Origin: Batillaria attramentaria
Taxonomy: Eukaryota > Mollusca > Gastropoda > Batillariidae
Direction: 5' to 3'
Assembly (NCBI GenBank): GCA_018292915.2
Contig: JACVVK020000342.1
Span: 217,501 to 281,500, forward strand
Length of the DNA: 64,000 bases
The notes beneath the pieces were generated by a model. That model was not told where the DNA came from and made no database searches. It worked only from the letters and a program-made list of their open reading frames with translations. This document shows positions 1 to 13,218 of the stretch, piece by piece (position 1 is the stretch's first letter; every line of letters begins with the position of its first letter). The position numbers and the translations under genes are program-made.

Positions 1-127
1 GTTTAAAAAAAAGAAAAGTATAAACTATCTAGGGGAAATACAGGAGAGAAAAATACACACGATAAACAAATCAAAACATACGTGGCATGTGCTGATGATA
101 CTGGCTGTATGCCAAGTAAGAAATTTA

Positions 128-174
<47 letters not shown>

Positions 175-425
175 TTAAAATTAAATCGATTTTCGTGCCG
201 ATAGCAAACACACGTCGTCCCTCCTCTAATATAATAATAATGATAATAATAATTTTATTTATAAAGCGTATATTCATATAAAAATTACATGCTCTAAGCT
301 CTCATATCAAGATATCAGGCTATTGTTCCGGCTTTTGATTCTTGGTGATGGTTTGGGGGGGGGGGGAGGAGGTTTAAGGATACAGGATATAGCCGCGTCT
401 TAATGAATATCGACCCGCTATCAAC
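1..425. other. Non-coding, low complexity
   Basis: It contains (GA)n followed by (CAGA)n at 130-174, an (ATA)n stretch near 228-250, and a G-run at 353-367. No gene is seen. Confidence 0.7.
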
Positions 426-936
426 GTGTTATCCCTAAATACAGGCTACACTGTACAGATACCGATTTCAAAGAAACGCGATATATTCCTGTTAAACATA
501 GCGCTCCGCTTGGTACCCTACAAATGCTTTAAAATTTACAACAATAAGATCACACACAAAAATTCCAGCAAACACACTGCCTGTTTTGAAAACTCTGCAG
601 ACAAATTTTAAAAGGTGCAGAAATTCTGTACTTTATTTAGCGGTATTTCGTGCTATTTATGATCACACCACTTAGATATCTGGACAGTGGCAGCGTCTGT
701 ACTGGCTGGCACTGAGCCAATAGGAACGTACTCGATGACGCGGCGACCACACTGAGCGCTCCAGCAGTGTAACAAAAGTCGTAAAATTTGAACGTCCGAC
801 CGCTCGCCGTGCAAAGTGTAAACAACATTGTATCGCATTAAGAGCTGTACTAATCATCCAGATAGAGTATTTCGAGCGTACAGGCGCACTCACGAGCGAA
901 ACTGTTCCAAAACACAGGTTGGCGTAGCTAAGGTGG
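426..936. repeat. Dispersed repeat H, copy 1
   Basis: Blocks of 440-920 recur elsewhere in the window. '[16 protein letters not shown]' and 'caaattttaaaagg' recur near 24395 and 24715. The block 'taatcatccagatagagtat' onward, including 'gcgaaactgttcc', recurs at 21560-21625. An inverted diverged copy lies at 2270-2510. No protein coding signal is convincing, so this is probably a non-autonomous element. Confidence 0.6.
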
Positions 937-1304
937 AATAATAATAATAATGAGAATTGTATAGGCGCTGTACCCACTTTCATGAATCGGCTCAAAGCGC
1001 CGCGAACTGAAACAACACTCACGCTCACGTGGATCACACGCATTTTCTCACACATTACAATCATGTGGTGGTGCTATTTAAATTTCGGAATTTAAAATTG
1101 CATTTATTTTTCAAATTTGGTGGGCTGAACATTTCCAAAGCAGAGGGAGAGGAAGCCGGAGTACCCAGAGAGAACCCCCGACGATCGGCCCGAATGATCG
1201 GTGCCACATACGAGAAGGAAAAATTCTTTGCCCCGAGTGGAACTCAAACCCGTGACCTCTCGCATTAGTGACAAGTCTCTTAACCACTAGACCACCGACC
1301 GCCC
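937..1304 (-). mobile_element. SINE-A copy (tRNA-derived), full length
   Basis: Read on the minus strand, the element starts with a tRNA-like head. The A box is like TGGTCTAGTGG, complement at about 1283-1293; the B box is like GGTTCGAGTCC, here mutated, complement at about 1240-1250. A body about 290 bp long ends in an (ATT)n tail at 937-953. The same unit occurs at least nine times in the window, on both strands. Confidence 0.85.
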
Positions 1305-1419
1305 ATGAAATCAACCATGAAAAGAAAAAACAAAGAAAAACACTTTTACATTTGAATCTTCTTCCATGCGGAAAAAAAACGACCATCAAACAAACCGCCG
1401 AGAACGCAATAAACACATA

Positions 1420-1658
1420 GCTATTCAAATTTCGTATTTTAGAATTGCATTTATTTTTTTCAAATTCGGTGGGCTGAACTTTTCCAAAGCAGAAGGGGAG
1501 GGAGAAAGCCGGAGTACCCGGAGAGAAGCCCCGACGATCGGCCCGAATGAACGGTGCCACATACGAGAAGGAAAACTTCTTTGCTCCGAGTGGGACTCGA
1601 ACCCCTGACTTCTCGCGTTGGTGACAAGTCTCTTAACCACTAGACCACCGAGCGCCCG
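1420..1658 (-). mobile_element. SINE-A copy, 3'-truncated
   Basis: It shares the head (tRNA-like boxes, complement at about 1590-1656) and middle part with the copy at 937-1304, but lacks the terminal (ATT)n part. The B-box complement gggactcgaacccc is intact. Confidence 0.85.
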
Positions 1659-2607
1659 TTTAGCACAAGGTGTTCATTTCACGGGTTAACAAAAGAAGGT
1701 CTCGTTTAACTGCTGGCGTGACGTGTTCCACTTTTGTCCGAAGGGGGTCATTGGCACATAAAATGTGTTTGGTAACTGCAAAGAAAACCCTTTACTTCAG
1801 TATCAGCATCCTTTATATTACTGCCGAATGTTTATGTGCACGCCACGTTGAGACTTTTAAAACTTGAACATAAACTGATTTAGCTGGGTTCTATTTTTTT
1901 TTTTACAAAGTGCATGCAGCCATAACTTGTATGCATCAAATTCAAGACAAAAGCCCCTGGCTGTATGAGATTTTACTTTTCTGCAAAATATTTACGACGG
2001 TCGGATCTGCAAACCACAATAAAATGGCATTGTCTGCGTCATTTGTCTGTCATTTTTTTGTGACGAAGTGATTAACTTCATTACCCCCCAAAAAGCGATT
2101 GGAAGGCATTTCGCATTACGCCAAATTATATTATGCCGTTTTGGAAGGTTCGCCAGTTTTTACGACCCGTCGCATAATCCGTGCAGTTCGCGCTGTCTCT
2201 AGATGTTAAAAAAATAGTAATAATAAAAAATGTGCCTTTTCTAGGATTTCTCGGCTTTACAGCAGATTTGGAACAGTTGTGCTTGTGAATATTCGTGTTC
2301 GAATCAATCTATTTCAGTGATTAGCAGAGCTCTGAATGCGATACAATTACGTCTACTGGCCGCGCGAGCCGTCGAAAATTGAAATTCGGTTAACTTCGGC
2401 CACAACACCAGCTCTTCTTGTGATACTGACGTGGAGTGTGCATGTATCCCTCTGTCGGCTCCATGCCAAGTAGCGGAATGCTGTCACTGTGCAGGTTTCT
2501 AACTGGGTACAATAAGTGTCACTACTCACAACTCAAAGTTTATGGAGACTTCAAGTTTAGTAGTTTGAATTCGTTTTTAGGTCTCTACAAACTTTACTGT
2601 TACTGGA
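1659..2607. other. No gene seen; inverted repeat-H copy
   Basis: An AT-rich stretch with no supported exon. 2270-2510 resembles repeat H in reverse orientation (gattagcagagctctgaatg near 2321 compared with cattgagagctctgctaatc near 21555). Confidence 0.5.
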
Positions 2608-2713
2608 CCGGCTTGGGTCAAATATTTGTGCTGGCCTTTTTCTCGTTGCCCCGTCTCTGATGTCACCCTTACGTGGTGAAAAAGGACGTTAAACTCCAGA
2701 CACCCACCCATCC
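2608..2713 (+). mobile_element. SINE-B copy, 5'-truncated
   Basis: It carries the SINE-B body (aaatatttgtgctgg, ttgccccgtctctgatgtca) and the tail aaaaggacgttaaactcc followed by acaccCACCC, without the tRNA-like head. Confidence 0.75.
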
Positions 2714-3000
2714 TTACTGTTACTGGCATAATGTAGTTAAGAACTAAGACAAACAGCGTTTCTTTTTGATGTCCGAGTCTTCTCAGGTAGCAATCTTTTC
2801 GTTTTTCGTTTTCATTATTCCTTCAAAAGTCCTTCACCCAGTGGTGTTACTATGAGTACTAAAGAGGGGAATTGAGAGCCGCTAGTAATGGAAATGTCTG
2901 GGCAAGAGTTTTTCCACCGCCTTGGCGTGGCCTTTCAATCTTGTTTACCATGCAGTTTATTCCGATGAAATCACAAAGATATCTCTTCTGTAATTAGGGG

Positions 3001-3174
3001 GAGACGGGGTGGTCGAATAGCAGAGCGTTGGACTTCTAATGCTCGGGTCAGTCGTGAGTTCGCATCCCGGCTGAGGCCAAGTATTTGTGCTGGCTATTTC
3101 ATCGCTGCCCCGTCTTTGATATCACCCGTATGTGGTGGAAAAGGACGTAAAACACCCAAACATCCACCCACCCT
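3001..3174 (+). mobile_element. SINE-B copy
   Basis: A tRNA-like head (ggtggtcgaatagcagagcg as A-box region, gtgagttcgcatccc as B box), the body atttgtgctggctatttcat, and the tail ggaaaaggacgtaaaacacc then CACCC. Imperfect flanking repeats (ctcttctgtaattag and ctcttctctcattag) look like a target-site duplication. A (G)n/(GGT)n stretch follows at 3233-3331. Confidence 0.8.
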
Positions 3175-3435
3175 CTTCTCTCATTAGCATTTTCGTTTTC
3201 TTTTTATTTCCAGTTTGTTTGTTTTGGGTTGTGGTTGGTGGTGGTGGTGGTTGTGGTTGCGGTGTGTGTCGGCGTTTGTGCGTGTGTGGGGATGGGGGAG
3301 GGGGTGGTGGTGGTGGTGGTGGGGGGGGGATTCTGTAACTCAAGGTTATTGCTTTGACGATTGAACAACAAGTTTTATAATCATAATAATAATAATTTAC
3401 TTTGCTTAGTGACTGACTTCTTCATTTTTCTACAG

Positions 3436-3542
3436 AGAAGCCAGAGGCCGTGATCCCAGCAGAAGGACAGATGCTGTGCAAAGTGTGTAACGACATTGCC
3501 AACGGGATTCACTTTGGGGTCACAACGTGCGAAGGTTGCAAG
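3436..3542 (+). CDS. Nuclear receptor exon: first zinc finger
   Basis: The acceptor tttttctacag ends at 3435 and the donor gtcagc starts at 3543. Two bases complete a codon from an unseen upstream exon; 35 codons follow. It encodes CKVC, a 13-residue loop with GIHFG, then CEGCK, which is the first zinc finger and the start of the recognition helix. The exon ends in phase 0 right after CEGCK, a position where nuclear receptor genes often carry an intron. Confidence 0.92.
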
Positions 3543-6128
3543 GTCAGCTTACATATATTACACCAGATTACCCCCCTTTTAGCATTTTTATTTCCCTTTG
3601 GTGACAGTGGCCTTTTTTTTTGGGGGGGGGGGGGGGCAGAGCACCATACCGCCTTGACTTTTAATTTCAATGATGAGGCTGTTTATCTCTAAATGTCAAC
3701 TGCGTCAGATTTTATCTAGGGGAGAAAATGTCTTACGAACCAGGAAGTGGATATAGTTCGGTACAGCTGTGGAAAGTAGGAGAAGATTGGCCATAAACCT
3801 GCCCTTCGGACCATGGACCGGGAGACACGGGTTCGAATCCAAGCCGAGACAATTCGGGATTTTTCCTACCTAGGTCGGCTTCTACTCAGAGCTGGCGTGC
3901 TATGGGCCCAGTGGGGAGGCTGTTGCCACGCAGCCGAGACTCACCCACTTCACGGCTGCGACCTTGAGGGTGCTTCCTCTGTATTGTTTTTTTTTAAATG
4001 TTTTTAGATGTTTTGAGTTGTGTTTTAAACTGTAGGAGGGAAGGGGTGTTTCTCAGAGAAGATGGCAAGGAGTTCCAAACGCAGGGGGGCACTATAGCCG
4101 AAAGAACGTCGGCCAAATGTTTTGAGGCTGACCCGGGGGACCTTAAGTAGCTTTTCTGAGGTTGAGCGGAGAGTGCGGGATGTTTCGTACGTGGTGAGCT
4201 TATCAGAAAGGTACTGGGGAAGTGATTGGTCAAAATGACGGAAGGCTGTACCTGGCCATATTCGGTCGAGATGTACTCCAGAACACACCGACAAACATTA
4301 ATTTTCAGGGAAGAAGAAGAAAAAAAAAAGGAAAAAAAACCCTCCACGTTCCCTGGGACTCTGTCTATGTCAATCGCTCACCCGAACGTCCATAAAAATG
4401 ACAACCTTTTTTACTGCCTGTCAAGCGTTATTTGCGCTCGAAAACGGCAGTTAATTTCAGACTGCGGGAGAATGGATGAATGACGGTATAGTCTCCCCAT
4501 ATCCGCCAGTCTGGCCTGTAGGCGGCGCCCATGACGTGACTGATACGGTTCGGAGGACGTACAGAAGTCATTAAGTACACTTGTTACAATTCAGTTACCT
4601 GCTCAGCTCACCAATGGTCAGTACAATGATAATCGATAATAATCTTTTTTTTAACTACTTTATTATCCCTTTCGGGAAATTCGAGCTCCCTCCCCACTCT
4701 TCTAGCGTTCTTGCTCAGGAAACAAACAAACAAACAAACAAACAAAAAACCAACAACATAAAAAAGGCTGGCTGGGATCGAACTCACGACCCGAGCATTG
4801 ACGGTCCAACGCTCTATAGGCCCTTCTGTCCCGGTGTAATACGCGGGATGACCCCCCCCCCTCCCCCCAGCGTGAACTGCCCGGGTCTAAGCAGCTAGAG
4901 GCCCGGACCAATGCAGCTTGAGACTGGAAGTGCCCCGGGCCTATACAGCTTGAGGCTGAAAGGGCCCCAGGTGGATACAGCTTGAAGCTGGAAGTGACCC
5001 GGGGCTATACAGCTTCAGGCTGACAGGGCCCCAGGTCGATACACCTTGAGGCTGGAAGTGCCCGAGAGTCATATGAGCCTGGGAGTACATCTGGTTTATT
5101 ACACCGGTTTTCACATAAGGCGGGACACTTGGGAAGGAGGGGGGAGGGGGGTGTATGGTAGAAGAAGGGCAGGGGTGGGAGGGGCAAGCAGTGTGGTTAC
5201 ACGAGTACATGTTGCAGAAAGAACGCGTCTACCGAAATGCATTCTGTCGAATAATGCAGATTATCATTAAATGCCACACCATGCTTGCATTCATTCATAG
5301 TTCTCGACTCGCGACAGCGGACTGAGAGTGAAAACAAAGTAGGTGCTTTATGTGTAATGTATTCACACAGACTCAACTAGCACGAAAAACTTTTCAAAGA
5401 GCAGAGGTGGTCTGACAACACTGGGGTATAATAATAATAATGATGAAGACGATGATGATGATGAGGGTGGGTAGGTGGGTGGGTGTTTGGGGGTTTAGTG
5501 TCCTTTTCCACCACATAGGGTGAGATCAAAGACGGGGCAACGATGAAAAAGCCAGCACAAATATTTGGCCCCAGCCGGGATCGAACTCACGACCCGAGCA
5601 TTAGAAGTCCAACGCTCGACCATCCCGGCTCCCCGATGATGATGATGATGATAATAATAATAATAATGAGGATTTGTCTGGCGCCCAACCTCCTGCTGGA
5701 GCTCTGGGTGCCGTACAGTAACAAAACCGTTACGTACACACAGTCATACAGACAGTCTCAATACATTCTTTCAAACATCACGATCATGATGATGGTGATA
5801 TAAGTAAGGGTGGGTGGGTAGGTGCTTTGGAGTTTAACGTCCTTTTCCACCAAATAAGGGTGATATGAAAAACGGGGCAACGAGAAAAAAGGCCAGCACA
5901 AATATTTGGCCCCAACCGGGATTCGAACTCACGATCCGATCATTGAAAGTTCAATGCTCTACCATTCGGCCATCCCGGCTCCCCGATACACGTATGAAAC
6001 AGTAGTGCTCATATAATACATACATACATACATACATACATACATACATACATACATACATACATACATACATACATACATACATACATACATACATACA
6101 TACACACATACATACATACATACATACA

Positions 6129-6162
<34 letters not shown>

Positions 6163-9100
6163 CATACATACATACATACCACATACATACATACATACAT
6201 ACATACATACATACATACACACATACACACATACATACATACATACATACATATATACATACATACAACATACATACATACATACATACATACATACACA
6301 CATACATACATACATACATACATACATACATACATACAAACAAACAAACAAACTGAGCTTCTTGAAAAAAAAGCAGCTGCTACAATCAGCGACATCACCA
6401 AGACGACGACACAAAATAGCTTAATCTCATTCAGTCGTCGTAATGAAGCCGGAAGAGATGCGTCTTCTCAATGCAGTCGGTTTTGAATGAGTCAACGTGT
6501 ACTCAGGATGATGACGAACGTGAAAAGTGCAGACTGTTCCAAAGAAGTCGACCACGGTAGAGCAATGAACGTTGACCTAGTGTTTTAGTTCTGTCCTGTG
6601 GAATGTGAAGGATGCGGACGTCAGCAGAAGACATCAGTTTTGTGTGCAGCAGGCTGTAGCAGAGAGGAAATACATGGAGGACAGCAGAGGAGGCAGTGAT
6701 GCAGTTATAGTATATTGTAGCGACTCTATATTGTCTTTGATCTGACAGGAAGTCAGTGCAGTTCTCTGAGGAGGGGGGGGGGGGTATGTTCGGGTATCAT
6801 AACTGTTTGCATTATGACGACGGTCTGTATATTACGGTGTGTCAACAAATGCCGTATTCTAATTTCTATTCTGTTCTCTGCTGCTTGCAGAAGTTCTTTC
6901 GACGGGGACTGAAGGAGCACCAAGCCTACACCTGCAAAGCGGATATGATGTGCACCGTAAATCCACGCATGCGAAACAACTGCCGCTACTGTCGTTACCG
7001 GAAGTGTCTACGCGTTGGCATGTCCCGTGATGGTAAGAAGATTTATATGTCTGGGGGGCAGAACAGAAAAGGTCGCACGTTCATCTTCAGGAGAGATTGT
7101 GCAGAAATTTTACAATTATTAATTGAAATACACCACACAAGTTTCGACCGAAACCCTGCAAGTTTTTGGTTTAAACTGATTTATGTTGTTGCGCTGATGA
7201 AAGTACAGAAGAACAGTTTGAGCATAAACAAGACATGCTTATGACCTACTCAAGTTTTTACGAGCAGTTTTTTTTTTCCAGCCAAAATCAACAACGAGTG
7301 TGGTGTCGTATCAGTTTTGCATATTCGGTCGCACCGCATCGTGAAAATTATTTAAAGTCTGTCCATACTTGTTTTGTTTTCTTTTGTTTAAGAATTTATT
7401 TGAAATCTGAAATCGGCATTCGAAATGTTTCAAATGGCATATCTGGCTGAGGCGTTTCAAGATACATACTTCCACTTGTGCATGTGCTTGTAGAAGTGTG
7501 CGTCAGTGCATATATGCGCGTACCAGGTGTGGTCGATCACGGGCGCTAATGCCATGACCTGCTAATCATGTAGTGGTAGATACAGATATGGGTGGGTGCG
7601 TGGGTATTTAATAATAATAATAATAATGAGTAGGCGCTTTACCCAATTTCATGAATCGGCTCAAAGCGCCGCCAACTGAACCAACACGTACGCTCACGTG
7701 AATCACACGCATTCTCCCACACACTGGGCATAAACGTATTACAATCACGTGGTGCGAAGGGTCAGCTCAGCTATTTAAATTTCGGAATTTAGAATTGCAT
7801 TTATTTTTCAAATTTGGTGGGCTGAACATTTCCAAAGCAGAGGGGGAGGAAGCCGGAGTACCCGGAGAGAACCCCCGACGATCGGCCCGAATGAACGGTG
7901 CCACATACGAGAAGGAAAAATTCTTTGCCCCGAGTGGGACTCGAACCCTCCACCTCTCGCATTGGTGACAAGTCTCTTAACCACTAGACCACCGTGTGTT
8001 TAACGTCCTTTTCCCCAACATAGTCATACAATACATTCTTACAAACATTATGATTATAATGATGGTTTGGGAGGTTAACGTCCTTTTCCACCTTTTCCAC
8101 TAAAACGCCTACCACTAGGCAATCTTTCGAAATGACAGTGCAATGGATGTGAATCATTGGCTGTGATGACATGAGCTTTCCTACGAACCGGCATATTTTA
8201 GAATTCCCCAAGCTGTTCCTGGGGTGTCCCAATGATCTTTTCGGTAAGGCTGACATCTCTTGCCAGCTTATTCCTGTTCCTAGAGGATTCCCAAGAATTA
8301 TAAACGCTTATATTCGCACAAAAAAACCACGACAGATCAATACGCGCGTTCACCATCTGCTTTGGAAATGTTCAGCCCACCAAATTAGAAAAATAAATGC
8401 AATTCTAAATTCCGAAATTAAAATAGCTAAGCTTACCCTTCGCACCACGTGATTGTAATGTGTTTACGCTGTACACTGCAATATCAGAACGGTGTAATAT
8501 TAATACAGTCAAACTGTGTAAGGCGGTCACCCAAGGCACTGGGCCAAATTGACCGCCTTAGATAGGTGACCGGGGTTATCCAGGGTGGCATGTCAACAGC
8601 TAGCATGCCAGGGGATCCTCTGGGGTGACCAGATTAGACAGTGGCATAGCTTATCCAGGTGACCGCCTTGGCAAGTTCGACTGTACCTGATTAGTTTCCC
8701 GTAAAGCGTACCGCTTTTGCCTGATTCCGCTAATGCGCTGTTCTTCCAAACTGCACTGGCAGTGCTGCAGCGGCAAGAATCGGATCTGTTTAAAGCATAC
8801 ATCCTGTTTTTAGCGCACTGAGGCCGCGTTGGTCTTAGCCTGCATTCACAGCGACGGCAGACACGTGCTACATACACGTGCTAGCGGCACGTGCATGGCC
8901 TACTTCTGCACGGAGGGCATCGTACTTTCAGGTTGTCCGCCCGTTTGTATCACCCTCTGCGCCTCCGTGAACACCGTATAACGCAAGAGTTGACTAAGAG
9001 TAAATAGAGCAATCAAAATAATTGACATCTACGCCGGCGCTGCAAGACGATTTTTCTCTGGGACCGTATGTAAAAGTCGAGGTTAATTTAACAAAAAGAA

Positions 9101-12100
9101 ACCCAAAAGCAAAATTAAATTTAAAAAAAAGGGGGAAGCGAAAAAAGGAAGGAAAAAAATCCTTCTATAACGGCTTAGGCACCTTGCTGGAATGGGCCCG
9201 CTTCTTGATTTTACAATGAAAATTTAACCCTAGAGCTAGTTTAGCTCGAGGTTAGACTCTAACCCAGGGCTAAAAGCCCTAACCTCGACTATTACATACG
9301 GGCCCTGGGCTGTAGGTGAGCGAAGGTGTTGGGTTCAGTTCACGGCGCTTTGAGTAGTTGGGATATTTATGCAATTATTATTAATAATAATATTTCCAAC
9401 TTTTTTCCCAGCCATCAAAATGGGACGCCCGAAGAAGGCCGATAGTGCGTCAGCGTGCCGCCCTGAAAGACCCTTGAGCAGCTCGTCCAGGAGAAAGTAC
9501 TCCGGCAGTTACACGTACCGCCCTGGCAGCGGCGCAGAACGACTCCACAGCGACGCGGGCTCAAATGCAGGTGTGGAGAAGGGCAGCGGCCCCCACCCAC
9601 TGGAGCACCACTTTAGCGTGGAGCCCGTGTACGACATAGCTGACGAGTTCCTGAAGGCGGTCAGCATGCACATCGACGACCAGCAGTGTGGTGACATCAA
9701 AGTGGAGCCGGCAGTCGCTCTGGTTCAAGCCGCGGCGGCAGTGACGTCAGGAGCTGCTGGAGGTGGTGGTGGTGGTGGTGGTGGAGGTGGTGCGTCTGCT
9801 AGTGCCGGCACGCCGAAGACGGGGACTCCTTCTGTAGATCCGTGGGACACGAACGTTTGCGGGAACGTGAGATCCTCCCCTGACGCTACCGTTGTTCCAC
9901 CTACGACCAGCTGTCAGCAAGCCACGCACCCGTCTCTAACTAGGTGTGCGGGCCAGACCCACCTCGTACCCTTTCAGCAAGTCCCGTACCCCCAGTCCCA
10001 GCAGCGACCTCACTTTCAGGCGCCCGGGTCTTGGCCAGGGGAAGATTCAAACAAGAATAGACAAGGAGCGCCGAAAAGATCGGAGTCCTTCAATTCTGTC
10101 AGCACATTGACATGCTCACCTCCCAAGCAAAGCTTGAGGGCGTCAGGAGAGGACTTGCTTCCGTCGGATTCCCGGAACGATACGCCTTCTTCTGGAGGAT
10201 ACGGCGTTACTAACTGCTGCACGTCCCCGGTGTCCCCAGCCTCGTCGCCAGTTCTGCAGGATGGAATAGCTGAACAGGCTTCGTCTAGAACCTCCAGTGC
10301 CTCTCGCGTGAAGAACGGTTCTGACTTTGTGCCGACCTCAGGCGCCTTTCCTTTCCAACCCCAGCGAGCACCAGCCTCGCATCACCACCCTTGCTTCGCC
10401 TCGGCGCAGCAGCAGCAACATCAGCAACAGAACTACAAGGACGCTTTCCATCGCCTCAACTCAAAAGGTCGTACGTTCAGCGTGTCACCTCACAGTCTCG
10501 GTTACGCCCACAGTTCCCCCGAAAGTAAGGCTGACAGGAGAAACTCAAGGAGTTCCTTATTCAAGTATGATGATGAGAAGCAAGGAACTACGTTTTCTTC
10601 GGATGACCTGTTCGAGTTGCTGGAGACTTTAGGTGAGACGGGGCACAAGAGCAGCCGCGCGTGTCCAGGGGCATCACCGTGTGACCAGGGTAAGATGCTC
10701 TACTCACTCGCTTCAGCCAACTCCGGTAGGGTCACAGGTTTCCGTACAAGCGGACTTCTTGCTCAAAATGCTGGTGTGAAGTTCGTCAAAGCCAACCACA
10801 GCGTTCTGTCCAGCAACCCAAAGGGCGCCGGTGAGTCCCGCCGAAGAGTCTCCGACTCAGTTCTGGATTATCCCGTGGAGGCCAAGTATCAGCGGCTCAA
10901 CCAACACGTGCAGAATGTCGGCCAGGCTGGTATGAGGAGTGAAAACTGCTCCGTGCCCGCTTTTCCCTTCGCGCCCTTTTTCAGGCCTGAGTGTTTCAGT
11001 AGGAGGATGCAGTCCTCTGCTTGCGACTCCAGTAGGAAGGTGGCTGCTGGTCCGCCCTTGCCGATGTCGGCGCCCGTGTTCGGGTCCGGTACGGGGAATT
11101 TCCACAGAGAGGAATGGCCCGAGAACTCCGAGTACAACTCGCTGCACAGATCTCATGACAATATATTCGCCGCAGCCAACTGTTCTGGTGATCTTCCCTT
11201 CACGTTCCGACCCCCGTCAGGTCCTGTATTCGCGCCTGACGTCATTGGCAGCTCGCCAGTGTTCCCTTCTCTCGTCATCAAGCAAGAGAAAGGGGAACCA
11301 GTTCATCCTCACTACACCACTGCCCAGCGGTGTTTCTACCCCGTGGGAAATCAACCAGCCACGTCCAGAGGCAGCAGCGTCTCTAGTCAGTGTGCAGCTT
11401 GCTACGAAGGTGTCAACGACAGTCCCGCCTTCAGCTGCAGCATCTGCAACGAAAGAGAGCAAAGCAGCAGAAACGACATGCATCAGGACAACACGATGGG
11501 CGACGTCTCCCGCACGATGGCCAGAAGCCTAGCTAACGTTGGAAGCGTGACGAAGTCACCGGTTTTGACAGCGTCTTCTGCTGCTGCCAGCGACACTGCC
11601 ACGGCCTCACAGTCTCAGAGCAGCCAGGGAGGGTTGTCCACAGCAGCGAGTTCCGTCGCGTGCAAGATGGTGTCCAGCAGCTCCCCCAGTGTGTCCCTGC
11701 CCATGTCCCTGCCGACGCCACCAGGTCTCTCTGCTGCTCTCTGTGCTTGCAAGTTCCCGTCAGTGTCCGTGAACAGAGCCGGACTGATGGAAGTCAACTG
11801 TTATTTCCTGACTGTGGACAAGACGTGCGAGAAAAACGACTGCCGCGGCGAGACCGAGTACGACCCTTCCCTCGAGAACTCGGTCGCCTCCTGCAGGTGC
11901 CTGAAGTGTCAAGAGAACCACACTCGGGAGTCGAGCGTCTGGAGAAAATTCTGCATGAAGCGCGCGCACCGTTACTGGCACAAGCACGTGCCTTCTCCAC
12001 TCGTCGTGCACATGACGGTGCGCAACCAGCAAACCCTGACCACTGTAGCCAGGGCACTTGGTCACCTGCAGGCTGCCATCAACGACCTCGACCGTGACTG

Positions 12101-12134
12101 CGCTGCCGGCCATAGCACGGTAAGAGACCCCCCA

Positions 12135-12176
<42 letters not shown>

Positions 12177-13173
12177 TGTTCTTGTTGTTTTCATAATTGT
12201 CCGGTAGTAGTAGCGAGGCAGGACAGTTTGCTTAACTACCTTTAACTGTAACAAACGTTTCACGCAAATCATCGAAATAGCTTTATCCCATGCGCGCGCG
12301 CTTGAAGCTAAAGCGGTTTCGTAATACTGAGGAAAACCTTCAGATTCGGAATATCACACCATCCATATTGCCAAGGTCTTCGGGGCGGTCGGTGGTCTAG
12401 TGGTTAAGAGACTTGTCACCAATGAGAGAGGTCGAGGGTTGGAGTCCCACTCGGGGCAAAGAATTTTTCCTTCTCGTATGTGGCACCGTTCATTCGGGCC
12501 GATCGTCGGGGCTTCTCTCCGGGTACTCCGGCTTCCTCCCCCTCTGCTTTGGAAATGTTCAGCCCACCAAATTTGAAAAATAAATGCAATTCTAAATTCC
12601 GAAATTTAAATAGCTGAGCTGACCCTTCGCACCACGTGATTGTAATGTGTTTATGTTCAGTGTGTGAGAGAATGCGTGTGATTCACGTGAGCGTGCGTGT
12701 CGGGTTCAGCTCGCGGCGCTTTGAGCCGATTCATGAAATTGGGTAAAGCGCCTATACAATACTCATTATTATTATTATTATTAACAGACTACGCTGTTGT
12801 GCTCCTGACTCTAAGCCAGATGCGACACAGTTACTAAGTCGATTCGCAGACATCCACCGATAGTCAGATCTTGAAACCTATCATTCTGTTCAGATCTTAA
12901 AACCTACCAGTTCCAACTGGCATTCTAGTGATTACCGTAGTGCCTGTTGTGGAACGATGTGTGTTATGTGCGTGTGAGTGATGTGCGTATGCGCAGTGAG
13001 TTGATGGTAAAATAGTCACCTAGTGCATTGTGGAGGTACAGACGGGGTGTGTGTGTGTGGTTGTCTTCAGAGTGACGACTGCCACGCGGACCCTGTGGAG
13101 AGGCTGTACCATCAGGGTGTTGGTATCACTCGCATCGTCCGCCATTTTCTGCAGCTTATACCTGGTAAGTGTG

Positions 13174-13218
<45 letters not shown>

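Larger units (their letters stand above)
3543..6890. other. Receptor intron 1
   Basis: A 3.3-kb intron carrying a G-run (3620-3637), a SINE-C fragment, a LINE reverse transcriptase remnant, a 34-bp-type minisatellite, two SINE-B copies and a long (CATA)n array. 6425-6755 holds no recognised feature. Confidence 0.75.
7033..9411. other. Receptor intron 2
   Basis: A 2.4-kb intron. It holds a SINE-A copy (7609-7994), pieces of SINE-B tail (about 7996-8025 and 8060-8103), a SINE-A fragment (8356-8466), a pogo-like MITE (8506-8683) and a second inverted-repeat element (9058-9308). Nothing is recognised in 7080-7600 or 8690-9050. Confidence 0.75.

Noticed and set aside
1580..1657. Possible tRNA gene (good A and B boxes; similar hits at 12390, 5600, 16940, 40065).
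   Set aside because: The boxes belong to repeated SINE heads. No complete cloverleaf with anticodon and acceptor stem could be drawn.
5951..6414. Three long minus-strand frames of Cys-Met-Tyr-Val repeats.
   Set aside because: They are translations of a (CATA)n microsatellite, open in every frame.
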